From: Micavibrio sp. UBA6212
GTDB taxonomy: Bacteria > Pseudomonadota > Alphaproteobacteria > Micavibrionales > Micavibrionaceae
Length of the DNA stretch: 64,000 nt
Assembly: GCA_002421905.1 (NCBI GenBank)
Contig: DISK01000005.1
Coordinates: 156,434 to 220,433, forward strand
Reading direction: 5' to 3'
Position numbers and translations under genes: made by a program. The notes below the pieces were generated by a model that saw nothing but the letters and a program-made list of their open reading frames with translations, was not told where the DNA came from and did not search any database. Positions 44,277 to 53,278 of this stretch are shown here, in pieces. Position 1 is the first letter of the stretch. Each line of letters begins with the position of its first letter.

Positions 44277-46430
44277 CTAGCTTGATCTGATTTCGTGGAG
44301 GAATTCAGTAACCTGATTTTGCAGGGATTCTGCAATTTCAGCCAGTTCCGAAGCCGCATCATTCAAGGCTCTGGCAGAGTCACCGGTTTCCTCGGCATTG
44401 CGCTGAACATCGTGAATGTTCTGGGCGACCTGCTGGGTTCCCTGCGAGGCTTCGTTCACATTCCGTCCAATCTCTGCAGTGGCCGCATTTTGTTCTTCAA
44501 CAGCTCCTGCGACGGCCGATGTGGCATGGTCAATTTCCTGCACATCATTAATGATACGACCGACAGCCTCAACGCTGCTACGAATGGCGTCTTGAATGCG
44601 ACCGACACGTTCGTCGATTTCAATGGTCTTACTGGCCGTTTCGGTTGCCAGTTTTTTCACTTCATCGGCCACAACGGCAAACCCCTTACCGGCTTCTCCG
44701 GCACGGGCAGCCTCAATGGTTGCGTTCAAGGCAAGAAGGTTGGTTTGTTCGGCAATGGCCTTGATTGAAGAAATCACGTCTCCGATTGAATCAGCCAGTG
44801 TATTCAATTCATTCACTTGCTGACTTGTTCTTTCGGCCTCCGATGCAGCGCGGCTGGATTTATGTGCAACATTCGAAATTTGCTGCGCAATTTCACGGCT
44901 GGATGCGGAAAGCTCCTCAGTCGCGGCAGCCACAACCTGGACATTGTTGTCAGCCTCTGACGCGGCTGCTGCAACAATCTGGCTGGCGTGAGTAGTATTT
45001 CCGGAAACCGAAGACATTTGTTGCGCAGTTGCCTGCATCTCGGTCGCGGCAGCTGCCAGAGACTTGATAATACCTGCAGTACGTCTATCGAAGTCGTCTG
45101 CCAATTTGCCCATTGCTTCATGTTTTTCCCGCTCGGAGCGAAGTTCAAGTTCTTTTTGCTCTTGCTCCAGTTTTTGGATCGCCAGACCGTTTTCTTTGAA
45201 GATACCAACGGTTCGAGCCATATCACCCATCTCGTCGCCACGTTTCATAAATGGGATATCAATCGAGTAATCACGGTCAGCTAGCTGCCTCATAACGCCC
45301 ATCAGGCGTACAATCGGTGTGGTAATCGTTCTTGAATAAAGGATGGATAGGATAGTCAGAACAACCAAGATGGCTAATGATGACAGGACGATACTTTTTC
45401 CCATCGCACGAACTTCTTTCATGGCTTCATCTTCATCAATTGAAACGGCAGCGACCCATTCCTTGTCAAATACGTGGACAATGGAGGCAGCTGTCAGAAC
45501 ACTTTTGTTGCCAAGATCCGACAGGCTGACGACTGACTTCCCATCAAAAGCAGCTTTGACAGCGGGGACATCGAATTTTTCTTGCAGGATTGGATCAACA
45601 TCATCGCTGGAGTCAGGGTCATTGCGCAGCAGAAAGTCCGGCCCGACCAATCTAACTTGTGCAGTTTCTGAAGTTTGCTTATTCACCACTCCCAGTTTGT
45701 TAATTCGTTCAATTGGCATTTGGAAGGCCAGAACACCAATAAATTTACCACCCTCATCAAGGATCGGTGCACCAATAAAGGCCGCAGGAACACCATGGCT
45801 GGGCTCATATGGTGCGAAATCAAAAAATTGTACTTTGTCTTTTTCGGGGTCATTTTTAACGGCCAGATATAAATTGGCTAAATCTGTGTCCTTCCATGAC
45901 CCTGTGTGCATATTAGTGGCATAGTCCAATTCCTTGAAGACGGTATAGAGCAGATTTCCACGTTCGTCGAAAATGAAAATATCGTAATAGCCTCTCTCTT
46001 CAAGAAGTTTCCGGAACCATGGGTGAGTTTTAGAGTGGACGATACTATATAACGTACCGTCTTTTGCGGCATCCAATAAATGTTTGCTCCCTGTCGGACT
46101 AGGGTTGTCATCTATGTAGGCTTTTTGCAGATAGGCGGTTTTATCGGAAGCCTTCAAATCTTCCCACGCGCCACGGAAACTACGCAGAGCTTGTCGAACA
46201 TACGCGCTGTCTGCGTTGATAACCATATCTTCTTGAATTGAGCGGAGATAATCTTCCAGATTAGTAGCAACACCTCCCTCAATTGCAGCAATTTTCTCTT
46301 CTGTCATGCTGGTGGCCATGTCATCAGCATTCTTTAGCGCAACCAGACTGATCACCCCGGCATTTATGATTGCCAAGATCACCATGATCAAAGGAATTTT
46401 GATTGTGTTTTTGATGTTGCTAAGATTCAT
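44277..46430 (-). CDS. Methyl-accepting chemotaxis protein with periplasmic sensor
   Basis: A 717-residue chemoreceptor. TM1 is about residues 10-31 (IPLIMVILAIINAGVISLVA), a Cache-type periplasmic sensor spans about 35-340, and TM2 is near 350-372 (IVLSSLAILVVLTILSILYS). A HAMP domain follows (about 373-430), then the signalling hairpin with the conserved tip EQTNLLALNATIEAARAGEA GKGFAVVADEVKKLA. A short C-terminus without NWETF-type tether. It senses a small ligand and feeds a CheA/CheY system encoded elsewhere. Confidence 0.94.
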   Translation of the reverse strand: MNLSNIKNTIKIPLIMVILAIINAGVISLVALKNADDMATSMTEEKIAAIEGGVATNLEDYLRSIQEDMVINADSAYVRQALRSFRGAWEDLKASDKTAYLQKAYIDDNPSPTGSKHLLDAAKDGTLYSIVHSKTHPWFRKLLEERGYYDIFIFDERGNLLYTVFKELDYATNMHTGSWKDTDLANLYLAVKNDPEKDKVQFFDFAPYEPSHGVPAAFIGAPILDEGGKFIGVLAFQMPIERINKLGVVNKQTSETAQVRLVGPDFLLRNDPDSSDDVDPILQEKFDVPAVKAAFDGKSVVSLSDLGNKSVLTAASIVHVFDKEWVAAVSIDEDEAMKEVRAMGKSIVLSSLAILVVLTILSILYSRTITTPIVRLMGVMRQLADRDYSIDIPFMKRGDEMGDMARTVGIFKENGLAIQKLEQEQKELELRSEREKHEAMGKLADDFDRRTAGIIKSLAAAATEMQATAQQMSSVSGNTTHASQIVAAAASEADNNVQVVAAATEELSASSREIAQQISNVAHKSSRAASEAERTSQQVNELNTLADSIGDVISSIKAIAEQTNLLALNATIEAARAGEAGKGFAVVADEVKKLATETASKTIEIDERVGRIQDAIRSSVEAVGRIINDVQEIDHATSAVAGAVEEQNAATAEIGRNVNEASQGTQQVAQNIHDVQRNAEETGDSARALNDAASELAEIAESLQNQVTEFLHEIRSS

Positions 46431-46590
46431 AGCTGCAAGACCTCACTTGATGGAAGTTTTAGATACCAATAATTATAGAGTAGGGAATACTAATTGAGTT
46501 TAAGCATAACTTTACCTTAATTAAGGAAGAGTAAAAAGGACAAACTATTTAGAGGAACCATTTGCATATATACTTTAGAGCAAAATGAAA

Positions 46591-46616
46591 GAGGCTGGAT
46601 TTTATCATCCAGCCTC
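46591..46616 (-). terminator. Terminator of the small secreted-protein gene
   Basis: Perfect GAGGCTGGAT / ATCCAGCCTC stem, 6-base loop; on the minus strand it is followed by TTTCATTTTG. Confidence 0.75.
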
Positions 46617-46655
46617 ACTGCATCATTGAGGGAGAGCTTTAATGCTCTCGTATTT

Positions 46656-46925
46656 TTATTTCTTACCGTGGAGTTTCATTGGTTTTGAAACTGGTTGATC
46701 TTCAGGCGTAACATCGACCGCGACATTTTGTTGCAGTGGACTCTCATCTGATACATCCGCACCGGCAGCAGGCTCAATGGACTGAATTTTAGCTTCTTCC
46801 GATGGAACAACACGGGACTGGTATGATTTGGTTCCTTTGGTGAGAGCTGGTTTCTCAGAATAGTCGGCAGCAATGGATGGTGCAGCAAAGATCAAAGCAG
46901 TAATAACAAAAAAAATCGCGCGCAT
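46656..46925 (-). CDS. Small exported hypothetical protein, 89 aa
   Basis: An N-terminal signal peptide (MRAIFFVITALIFAAPSIAA) is followed by a short, polar, probably disordered mature region (about 69 residues) rich in Ser/Val/Glu/Pro with a Lys-rich end. GGAGCACAC precedes the ATG on the minus strand. No domain recognised. Flanked by a chemoreceptor and a porin gene on the same strand, each with its own apparent transcription unit. Confidence 0.6.
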   Translation of the reverse strand: MRAIFFVITALIFAAPSIAADYSEKPALTKGTKSYQSRVVPSEEAKIQSIEPAAGADVSDESPLQQNVAVDVTPEDQPVSKPMKLHGKK

Positions 46926-47022
46926 AGTGTGCTCCTTAAATATGGGCTTAAAATATATGTTTCCAGAACAATATCCGGAGGACTATACACAGCCACCGGA
47001 TATTATGCAAACTTTTTGGAAG

Positions 47023-47745
47023 TTAAAAGGACTTGGAAATGGAGAAGACAACTCGTGCCCCGCAACCATCCGCACAGTCTTGTGGTTCGCTCAGGTCGGT
47101 ATCTGTATAGGTTAGTCCCAGATCAAAGCCTTCAACAGTATAACCCAATCCGAGAGACCAATCGGTATAATCTTTGGTTCCAAAAGAAGCGTTATCCGAG
47201 ATCCATTGATGGGCGACATGGCCATTTAAGGTCAGATCATAAGGCAATGGTACAGTCGTGTAGGCACCAAGATAGTAAGAATCTCCACTACTGCCGAAAT
47301 AGTCGGGTGAGTAGTTCAGGGATAAGCTGGCTTGGAGGATGCCAAAGTCATATCCAGCTGCTGCAGCCAGTTCCCAGAAATCATAATTCAGGGAGTCATC
47401 TGCTCCGGGATAATAATAATAGATCGCGCCCAGATCCCAGCTAAACTGGTCTATTGAGCCTGAAATACCACCATACGCATCCATTTCAGTTGTGGCATCG
47501 GTGAAATCAACACCTGATCCCCAAACACCGAGATATAGACCCGTTTCAGGATGTGACCAGTCGATACCACCCTGAACTGTTGGCTCCTCATTGCTTTGGG
47601 AAATTCCACGGAAGACATAGTCGGTTGTCAATGCAACATTGGCTGAAAAATCACCCGGGAGGTCGGTGTCGGCTTGTGCCGGAGCAGCAGAAAAGGCAGA
47701 TCCAAGAATGCATGTGACTGCCAGAAGGGAAGAGAAATGTTTCAT
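47023..47745 (-). CDS. TorF-family putative porin
   Basis: 240 residues: signal peptide (cleavage near AQA, residue 25), then the TorF/gcw-type signature FSANVALTTDYVFRGISQSN followed by alternating amphipathic strands (YLGVWGSGVDF, DLGAIYYYYPG, YYLGAYTTVPL) and a C-terminal VFSISKSF ending in Phe, as outer-membrane beta-barrels do. Substrate unknown. Confidence 0.9.
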   Translation of the reverse strand: MKHFSSLLAVTCILGSAFSAAPAQADTDLPGDFSANVALTTDYVFRGISQSNEEPTVQGGIDWSHPETGLYLGVWGSGVDFTDATTEMDAYGGISGSIDQFSWDLGAIYYYYPGADDSLNYDFWELAAAAGYDFGILQASLSLNYSPDYFGSSGDSYYLGAYTTVPLPYDLTLNGHVAHQWISDNASFGTKDYTDWSLGLGYTVEGFDLGLTYTDTDLSEPQDCADGCGARVVFSISKSF

Positions 47746-47788
47746 AGAAACCTCGTAGGATAGGGTGAAAAAGAAAATAAAAATGAGA

Positions 47789-47809
47789 GAGGCTGATTCG
47801 CAAAGCCTC
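47789..47809 (-). terminator. leuA terminator
   Basis: GAGGCT / AGCCTC stem, 9-base loop; on the minus strand followed by TCTCATTTTTATTTTC. About 60 bases past the leuA stop. Confidence 0.6.
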
Positions 47810-47868
47810 CCCCATTGTGAAGTAAATCAATTTAGTGTCAAGAATACCTTGATCTATAGGCCTTGTAT

Positions 47869-49440
47869 TTATGGGCCTGTGCGGTCGGATGAACTCATCT
47901 TGATCTCCGGAGGAGCTGTTCTGGCCCGTTTATCGACCAATTTATTAATCGCATGAACATAGGCACGAGCCGACGCCACCAGAGTATCCGCATCTGTTCC
48001 TTGACCAACGACAGTTTTGCCATCTTCTTCAATCTTCACGGTCACTTCGGCCTGTGCATCGGTTCCACCGGTCACAGCGTGAACCTGATAAAGTTGTAAA
48101 ACAGCATCATCATGCGGGATAATCATTCGGATCGCTTTGAAAATAGCATCCACCGGCCCATTGCCCTCAGACATGGCAAATTGACGGACTCCTTCGACAT
48201 CGAGTTCCAAAGAGGCAGTTTGTGGCCCTTTGGTTCCTGCCTGAATCATCAAGGATATAAATTTGATGTTTTCATTATCACGGCCTGTCTCGTCTTCAAC
48301 CAGCGCAATAATATCTTCATCAAAAATACTCTTTTTCTTATCTGCCAGATTTTTGAAACGGTTGAACGCGTCCTCAAATGCATTGTCGTTGAGCTCGTAC
48401 CCCATATCTTCCAACTTCGATTTGAAGGCATGGCGCCCTGAATGTTTACCCATCACCAGATTGGAACGATTAAGACCAACGGATTCCGGTGTCATAATTT
48501 CATAGGTCTGGGCATTCTTCAAAACACCATCTTGATGAATCCCGCTTTCATGGGCGAACGCATTTGCCCCGACAATAGCTTTGTTAGGCTGGACTACAAA
48601 ACCAGTAATGGAAGATAATGTGCGGGACATCTTTGTAATCATCTCGGTCTTGATATTATTGTGGTAAGGCATGGCATCAGGTCGTGTACGCATGGCCATG
48701 ACAATCTCTTCCAAAGCAGCATTGCCTGCACGTTCACCAATCCCGTTAATTGTACACTCGATCTGGCGCGCGCCTGCTTCAACACCTGCCAAAGAATTTG
48801 CAACGGCAAGACCCAGATCATTGTGACAATGGACTGACAAAATTGCCTGATCAATATTCGGAACCTTTGCGCGAAGCATCCGGAATTTGGCGGCATAATC
48901 ATCCGGCATCGCATACCCGACTGTATCGGGTATATTGATGGTGGTTGCCCCTGCGGCAATGGCAGCCTCGACGCAGCGGCACAAGAAATCATCTTCTGTA
49001 CGGCTCCCATCTTCTGCAGACCATTCTACGTCATCGGTAAATCGTCGCGCGAACGTAACGGATTCAGTAATAGCGTCCAATACAGATTCGGGGGTCATTT
49101 GAAGCTTGTACTTCATATGTAGTGGCGAGGTTGAAATGAATGTATGAATGCGGCGGTGAGGGGCGGCCTGAATGGCGTTGGCTGACGCTTCGATATCAGC
49201 TTTAACCGCACGGCAAAGTCCGGCAATGGTTGCGTTTTTAATCTCGCGAGAGATGGCCTCGACCGCTTCAAAATCACCACGGGATGCAATCGGGAATCCG
49301 GCCTCAATCACATCAACGCCCATCTCATCCAGAAGATGGGCCATCTTTAGTTTCTCTTCCAGATTCATCGAACAACCGGGAGATTGTTCCCCATCACGCA
49401 ATGTGGTGTCAAAAATAATAATTCGGTTTGGATCGGACAT
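47869..49440 (-). CDS. leuA: 2-isopropylmalate synthase
   Basis: First committed enzyme of leucine synthesis: acetyl-CoA plus 2-ketoisovalerate to 2-isopropylmalate. ATG 49440 (MSDPNRIIIFDTTLRDGEQS) is chosen for its family N-terminus and AGAAGGAAA site. It is 523 residues. The catalytic TIM barrel has the metal site in DTTLRDGEQSPG (D11) and SVHCHNDLG; residues about 390-523 are the LeuA regulatory (leucine feedback) domain. A leucine-rich leader peptide with alternative hairpins lies just upstream, so leucine-dependent control is likely. Confidence 0.95.
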   Translation of the reverse strand: MSDPNRIIIFDTTLRDGEQSPGCSMNLEEKLKMAHLLDEMGVDVIEAGFPIASRGDFEAVEAISREIKNATIAGLCRAVKADIEASANAIQAAPHRRIHTFISTSPLHMKYKLQMTPESVLDAITESVTFARRFTDDVEWSAEDGSRTEDDFLCRCVEAAIAAGATTINIPDTVGYAMPDDYAAKFRMLRAKVPNIDQAILSVHCHNDLGLAVANSLAGVEAGARQIECTINGIGERAGNAALEEIVMAMRTRPDAMPYHNNIKTEMITKMSRTLSSITGFVVQPNKAIVGANAFAHESGIHQDGVLKNAQTYEIMTPESVGLNRSNLVMGKHSGRHAFKSKLEDMGYELNDNAFEDAFNRFKNLADKKKSIFDEDIIALVEDETGRDNENIKFISLMIQAGTKGPQTASLELDVEGVRQFAMSEGNGPVDAIFKAIRMIIPHDDAVLQLYQVHAVTGGTDAQAEVTVKIEEDGKTVVGQGTDADTLVASARAYVHAINKLVDKRARTAPPEIKMSSSDRTGP

Positions 49441-49485
49441 AGTATTTCCTTCTAGGACTATCATGAAAATCAAAGTGAAATCTGG

Positions 49486-49536
49486 AACCCCTGAAAGAGG
49501 GCAGCACTAAAGCCAACCGCCTGTCTCAGGGGTTGG
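49486..49536 (-). promoter_or_regulatory. Alternative hairpins in the leuA leader (attenuator-like)
   Basis: Two stems compete. Hairpin 1: 49513-49518 (CCAACC) with 49531-49536 (GGTTGG). Hairpin 2: 49486-49494 (AACCCCTGA) with 49526-49534 (TCAGGGGTT). Their right arms overlap, so they exclude each other, and both overlap the end and stop codon of the leader peptide. No long U-tract follows hairpin 2, so control may act on translation or by another terminator. Confidence 0.7.
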
Positions 49537-49579
49537 TAAGTCGAAGAAGGAGAAGCGAGTTTGTAAAAACCGTTTGCAT
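49526..49579 (-). CDS. leuL: leuA leader peptide, 17 aa with a leucine run
   Basis: A 17-codon reading frame, MQTVFTNSLLLLRLTNP, with five Leu codons (CTT CTC CTT CTT, then CTT) near its end, located 86 bases before the leuA ATG. A leucine run at this place is the hallmark of ribosome-mediated attenuation of leucine biosynthesis genes. It is too short for ordinary gene finding. The site before the ATG is weak. Confidence 0.82.
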   Translation of the reverse strand: MQTVFTNSLLLLRLTNP

Positions 49580-49703
49580 GGGAAATATCTAAACGTATTT
49601 TATATGGCAGCGCAAGAAAATATTGGAGGAAGGGCAAGCTATGGAACAAGATGCTATAAAATCCCTGATACCTCAAAATACATTACCAAGGGCCATTTTT
49701 TTA

Positions 49704-49732
49704 TTGACATAATGTATAATAATATTTAATAT
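49704..49732 (+). promoter_or_regulatory. Sigma70-type promoter for the 75-aa gene
   Basis: Perfect -35 TTGACA (49704-49709), 17-base spacer, -10-like TAATAT (49727-49732), 23 bases before the ATG at 49756. Confidence 0.65.
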
Positions 49733-49755
49733 TCCTTAAAACAAGGAGAGAGATT

Positions 49756-49983
49756 ATGTTAGAATATACGGAAGCATTTAACAAATTTATGGAAGCTGCT
49801 GAAGAGCTAAAAGGTAATCGTCATCTTACAGATGGAGATAAAAAGCGCATTTTGGATGTTGCAAAAAATTTTACGGAAGTAAGAGATTCTACCAAGATAG
49901 TCGATCCATTTGACGACACAAAAATCTTCGATTCAATAGCGGTATCTGAGACCTTGCAAGTACTAGGAATAGAACCTAAATAA
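49756..49983 (+). CDS. Small acidic hypothetical protein, 75 aa
   Basis: A strong AAGGAGAGAG lies six bases before the ATG and a good promoter lies upstream, so it is probably expressed. The product is charged and mainly helical (AFNKFMEAAEELKGNRH, GDKKRILDVAKNFTEV), without signal peptide or membrane segment. No family recognised. It is convergent with the DUF971 gene. Confidence 0.6.
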   Translation: MLEYTEAFNKFMEAAEELKGNRHLTDGDKKRILDVAKNFTEVRDSTKIVDPFDDTKIFDSIAVSETLQVLGIEPK

Positions 49984-50013
49984 AGATGTTTGCGCAATGG
50001 CCAAAAGACTAAC

Positions 50014-50388
50014 CTAGGGGGATCCACATCCGCCGCTCTTTCCGCATCCGCAGACATGGCTGGAGGAATCAGGTGCAGGTTTATATTTCTGGGCCAGTTC
50101 ATATAGATAAGACCACGAATAGAGTCCGGTATTATGTCCGTCATCAAAGACCAGACGTACAGCATAATTACCAACCGGCTGGGCAGCGGTAATGGTTACA
50201 TTTTCTTTTCCTGTGACATTTATTTTCTCGGACGGGCGGTGCCCTTGAACCTCGGCGGATGGGCTTTCAACGCGCAAGAGTTCAGCAGTCAAACCAAATT
50301 TCTCCCCAGTGTCATATGTCACATAGAGGACTTTCTCGGATTTCTTATAGACAAGATCAGTTGGCCATGGGGAAAGAGCAGAACTCAT
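50014..50388 (-). CDS. DUF971 (gamma-butyrobetaine-hydroxylase N-term-like) protein
   Basis: The 124-residue product matches the DUF971 fold: WPTDLVYKKSEKVLYVTYDTG, then PVGNYAVRLVFDDGHNTGLYSW. The C-terminus carries an extra Cys-rich tail, CGCGKSGGCG, that could bind metal. The domain is often seen beside iron-sulfur assembly genes; function is unproven. Its ATG overlaps the Trm112 stop by four bases, so it is the last gene of the CnoX/Lon/Trm112/DUF971 run. Confidence 0.85.
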   Translation of the reverse strand: MSSALSPWPTDLVYKKSEKVLYVTYDTGEKFGLTAELLRVESPSAEVQGHRPSEKINVTGKENVTITAAQPVGNYAVRLVFDDGHNTGLYSWSYLYELAQKYKPAPDSSSHVCGCGKSGGCGSP

Positions 50389-50597
50389 TTTTTTACCTCT
50401 TGATCGTTCAGATCACGGGCTTCCTCAACCAGCATGATTGGAATTCCATTGCGAATAGGATAAGCCAATTTGGCTTGATCGGATAATAGTTCCTGTCGTT
50501 CACGATCATAACGCAAGGGAACTTTTGTCAACGGACAGACCAGAATTTCGAGGAGCCTCGGGTCAACAGAATGACGTAAAGATGATGAAGGAGCCAT
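50385..50597 (-). CDS. Trm112-family small protein
   Basis: 70 residues with the Trm112/UPF0434 pattern DPRLLEILVCPLTKVPLRYD and IRNGIPIMLVEEAR. Eukaryotic Trm112 activates methyltransferases; bacterial versions have one CP knuckle left, as here (CPLTK, no second Cys pair). Overlaps DUF971 by four bases (ATGA). Confidence 0.9.
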   Translation of the reverse strand: MAPSSSLRHSVDPRLLEILVCPLTKVPLRYDRERQELLSDQAKLAYPIRNGIPIMLVEEARDLNDQEVKK

Positions 50598-50609
50598 AAT
50601 TGAAAACCT

Positions 50610-51272
50610 TTAATGAGAACAGTCGGAGCAATCCTGCTGAACCGACATCTCAAGTAATGAGATAAACAGATTTGCCCGTGTATTGCAACATGGCGCTTCT
50701 AGCAAGGCTTGTTTTTCGGAAGCTGTAAATGGACAGATCATGGCCAGCATCGTCATCAGGACTTCATCATCCTCGATCTCGTGCAACAAGGGCCAGTCCA
50801 GTGTAATGCTCTGCAGTTCAAAATATCTTCTCAATAATCCGCAGAGATTTTTACGGTCGATCTCAACACAATGTGACGAATCCATATCATGCTCGAAGGG
50901 CACCCAGCTTGGCTTGACCAACCGATACCCTCTCTGATTTTGAGGAAATTCTTTCAAGACATGAAATCGGCAGATACCTCGCAATGAAATTATATACCGA
51001 CCATCTTCCGTTTCAGTGAACTGGGTAATTCGTCCTGCACAGCCGGTGCGGAAAATGGCATCTCCATTTGCGGCAATCTTTCCACCGAACGGCTGGATGA
51101 TGCCGATCATGCGCGACCCTCTCAAGGCATCATCAACCATAGATAAATATTGAGGTTCAAAAATATTCAAAGGCAAGTCACCCTTCGGGAGCAAGACCAC
51201 TCCATCCAGAGGAAAAATCGGCATTTCCTCGGGCAAGTTACTAAAAGATGGGTCGAAGGGATAATTGCTCAT
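50610..51272 (-). CDS. Lon-protease N-terminal (substrate-binding) domain protein
   Basis: A 220-residue protein consisting only of the LON N-terminal domain: LPEEMPIFPLDGVVLLPKGD LPLNIFEPQYLSMVDDAL, then IGIIQPFG and GCAGRITQFTETEDGRYII. There is no AAA+ or protease part. Ends in a Cys-rich tail (QQDCSDCSH). It lies between cnoX and Trm112, as commonly in alphaproteobacteria; the linkage suggests a role in protein quality control, which is inference. Confidence 0.9.
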   Translation of the reverse strand: MSNYPFDPSFSNLPEEMPIFPLDGVVLLPKGDLPLNIFEPQYLSMVDDALRGSRMIGIIQPFGGKIAANGDAIFRTGCAGRITQFTETEDGRYIISLRGICRFHVLKEFPQNQRGYRLVKPSWVPFEHDMDSSHCVEIDRKNLCGLLRRYFELQSITLDWPLLHEIEDDEVLMTMLAMICPFTASEKQALLEAPCCNTRANLFISLLEMSVQQDCSDCSH

Positions 51273-51296
51273 GGATGATAATATAGGGTAATTTCT

Positions 51297-52238
51297 CTAT
51301 GAGAAAAGGACAGAGGATAGTTTGCGACGTCCTGTCACGCTGGCTGGATCACCAAAACCCCATGCTTCAAGATATTTTAACAACTGCGCGCGGGCCTTGT
51401 CTTCCTCCCAGCTTCTGTCTTTCCGGATAATGTCAATCAATAGATCAACAGCACGGTCTTTTTCGCCCTTGGCAAAACAGGCCTCAGCCAGATCAAAACG
51501 GGATTGTAGGTCATCGGGATTGCTCGAAACTTTTTTCTCCAGCTCTGCTAGGTCTCCGACGTTTGCCGCATGGCAGGCCAGATCGAGAGCTGTATTAATA
51601 GAAGAAAAACCCGAATCTTTCTTAATATGGTCGGGGGCAGTATCAATCATATTTTGCGCCTGATCCAGATCACCCGCAGCAATCATCACACGAACAAGAC
51701 CAAAATATGCTGCAACATTCAAGTCGTCTTGCATAAGAATATGCGCAAAAATTTCCTGTGCGGCTCCCAGCTCGCCTTGATCCATAAAAGCTTGTGCTTG
51801 CTTCAGGGCAGAAGGAATATCCATAGCTTCCGGTGCATCTGGCATGTTCTGTTTTTGCAAGGCGATCAATTGTTGAACAAGCTGGTCGATATCGCTTTGC
51901 GGTCTTGCTCCGGCAAAGGCAGAGACAGGTTGCCCCATATACATGGCCACCACCATCGGGACGGACTGGACACGGAACGCTTGAGCCAATTCCGGGTTCT
52001 GATCGACATTGATCTTGGCCAAGGCAATTTTTCCGCCCTGTGCTTTGACAGTGTTTTCCAACATCGGAACCAGTTGTTTGCACGGCCCGCACCATGGGGC
52101 CCAGAAATCAACCAGAACAGGCCTGTCCATCGACGCCTTGAGAACGCTGGTCTCAAAATCGGCAGTGGTAACATCATAAATATCTGCCGCACTGTTTTGC
52201 GTCACTGGTGCATGAGCAGTCTTCATTCCTATCAACAT
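51297..52238 (-). CDS. CnoX-type thioredoxin with TPR tail (YbbN-like)
   Basis: Residues about 20-125 are a thioredoxin fold with an intact active site WAPWCGPCK (C50, C53), unlike E. coli CnoX, which lacks the second Cys-type activity. Residues about 140-290 are TPR-like helical repeats (ALKQAQAFMDQGELGAAQEIFAHIL, etc.). CnoX is a co-chaperone that hands oxidised clients to GroEL or DnaK. Start may be this ATG or MKTAHAPV at 52226. Confidence 0.9.
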   Translation of the reverse strand: MLIGMKTAHAPVTQNSAADIYDVTTADFETSVLKASMDRPVLVDFWAPWCGPCKQLVPMLENTVKAQGGKIALAKINVDQNPELAQAFRVQSVPMVVAMYMGQPVSAFAGARPQSDIDQLVQQLIALQKQNMPDAPEAMDIPSALKQAQAFMDQGELGAAQEIFAHILMQDDLNVAAYFGLVRVMIAAGDLDQAQNMIDTAPDHIKKDSGFSSINTALDLACHAANVGDLAELEKKVSSNPDDLQSRFDLAEACFAKGEKDRAVDLLIDIIRKDRSWEEDKARAQLLKYLEAWGFGDPASVTGRRKLSSVLFS

Positions 52239-52266
52239 AAGGGGCGGTCTTTCTTCGTTTATAAAG

Positions 52267-52815
52267 TTATGCTTCTTTTTGTTCCAGCAGATCTTGATCC
52301 GGAGCCATCTGGTTCAAATCAAGAATATGGGGCGATACGTCATGTTGTTCAAGAATATTGAGCAAAGTTTGTGGGGTCATTCCAACTGTCATGGAATTAT
52401 CCAGCGGATGGAAATTGACCATCTGCTCTTCCATCATGTCTTTCTCAAGGATAAGCTGAACTTGTTTTACCGTATCATTCAAAATAGATAAAGGTGTTAC
52501 AGAACCGGGGCGAACGCCCAGATAAGTCCATAACCGTGTCGGTGACCCGAATGAGAACCGCCCTACACCTAAAAAATCGGAAAGTTTTTTCAAATCAACT
52601 GGGGTGTTGTGGCCAAGTGTAACCAGAAACATCCGGCCTTTCTTATCTCTTAAAAAGAGATTGCGCGTATGAAACCCGGGGATCTGTGCCGAGACCTCAT
52701 CGGATTCTGCAACGGTGAACACCGGAACATGGTGAAATAACGTGAATCTGTGTGATCGCGTTTTCATCATAGCCAGCAGCGCTTCAGCCGAATATGGCGG
52801 CGTGTAGTCTTCCAT
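52267..52815 (-). CDS. Prolyl-tRNA deacylase (ProX/YbaK-domain protein)
   Basis: A trans-editing domain that removes misacylated Ala (or similar) from tRNA-Pro. The YbaK/EbsC pattern includes HHVPVFTVAESDEVSAQIPG, the catalytic-pocket lysine region NLFLRDKKGRMFLVTLG and GSPTRLWTYLGVRPGSVTPL. The ATG at 52815 (MEDYTPP) is chosen; a GTG at 52866 adds 17 residues without family resemblance. The ending (LEQHDVSPHILDL) is typical of ProX. Confidence 0.87.
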   Translation of the reverse strand: MEDYTPPYSAEALLAMMKTRSHRFTLFHHVPVFTVAESDEVSAQIPGFHTRNLFLRDKKGRMFLVTLGHNTPVDLKKLSDFLGVGRFSFGSPTRLWTYLGVRPGSVTPLSILNDTVKQVQLILEKDMMEEQMVNFHPLDNSMTVGMTPQTLLNILEQHDVSPHILDLNQMAPDQDLLEQKEA

Positions 52816-53101
52816 CTGGCTTAGATAGCCGTCACTTCCGGATATGTCAAAACAGATTTTCTGCACACAAGCGCACAGATGACATAAATTTGGAATAATC
52901 TGTGGTGAAACTTTATTTTTTCATATTATTCATGATAAGATGGTACCTGTTCCTATATAATTATGATGGCTTTCTATTGCCCAAAACGGGCAAACGAGGC
53001 AGATGTACCTGAAAAATAGATAAAATTTGATCCATTTTCAATAATTACGAAACCTTTCAGGTGTATATATTGAGACTGGAAATAAACAGGGGAATAAGTA
53101 G

Positions 53102-53278
53102 ATGGCTATGGACGGACCTCAAAAATTTGAAATAACGGGCGGTGTGTCGTCCCTTGGTGTCATGATGGGCTCGAAAGGGCCGATTGGGACAATTGTACCC
53201 GAGGTGGACCCTGTCAAAAATGCACCGGATGTACAAATTTCAAGATCTCCAGATCTCGGAATGGGAGGCTTGGGATGA
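53102..53278 (+). CDS. Small hypothetical protein, 58 aa
   Basis: Starts MAMDGPQKFEITGGVSSLGV, Gly-rich, with SKGPIGTIVPEVDPVKNAPD. Its stop overlaps the next ATG as ATGA, and CAGGGGAATA lies before the start, which together support expression. No family recognised. Confidence 0.6.
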   Translation: MAMDGPQKFEITGGVSSLGVMMGSKGPIGTIVPEVDPVKNAPDVQISRSPDLGMGGLG

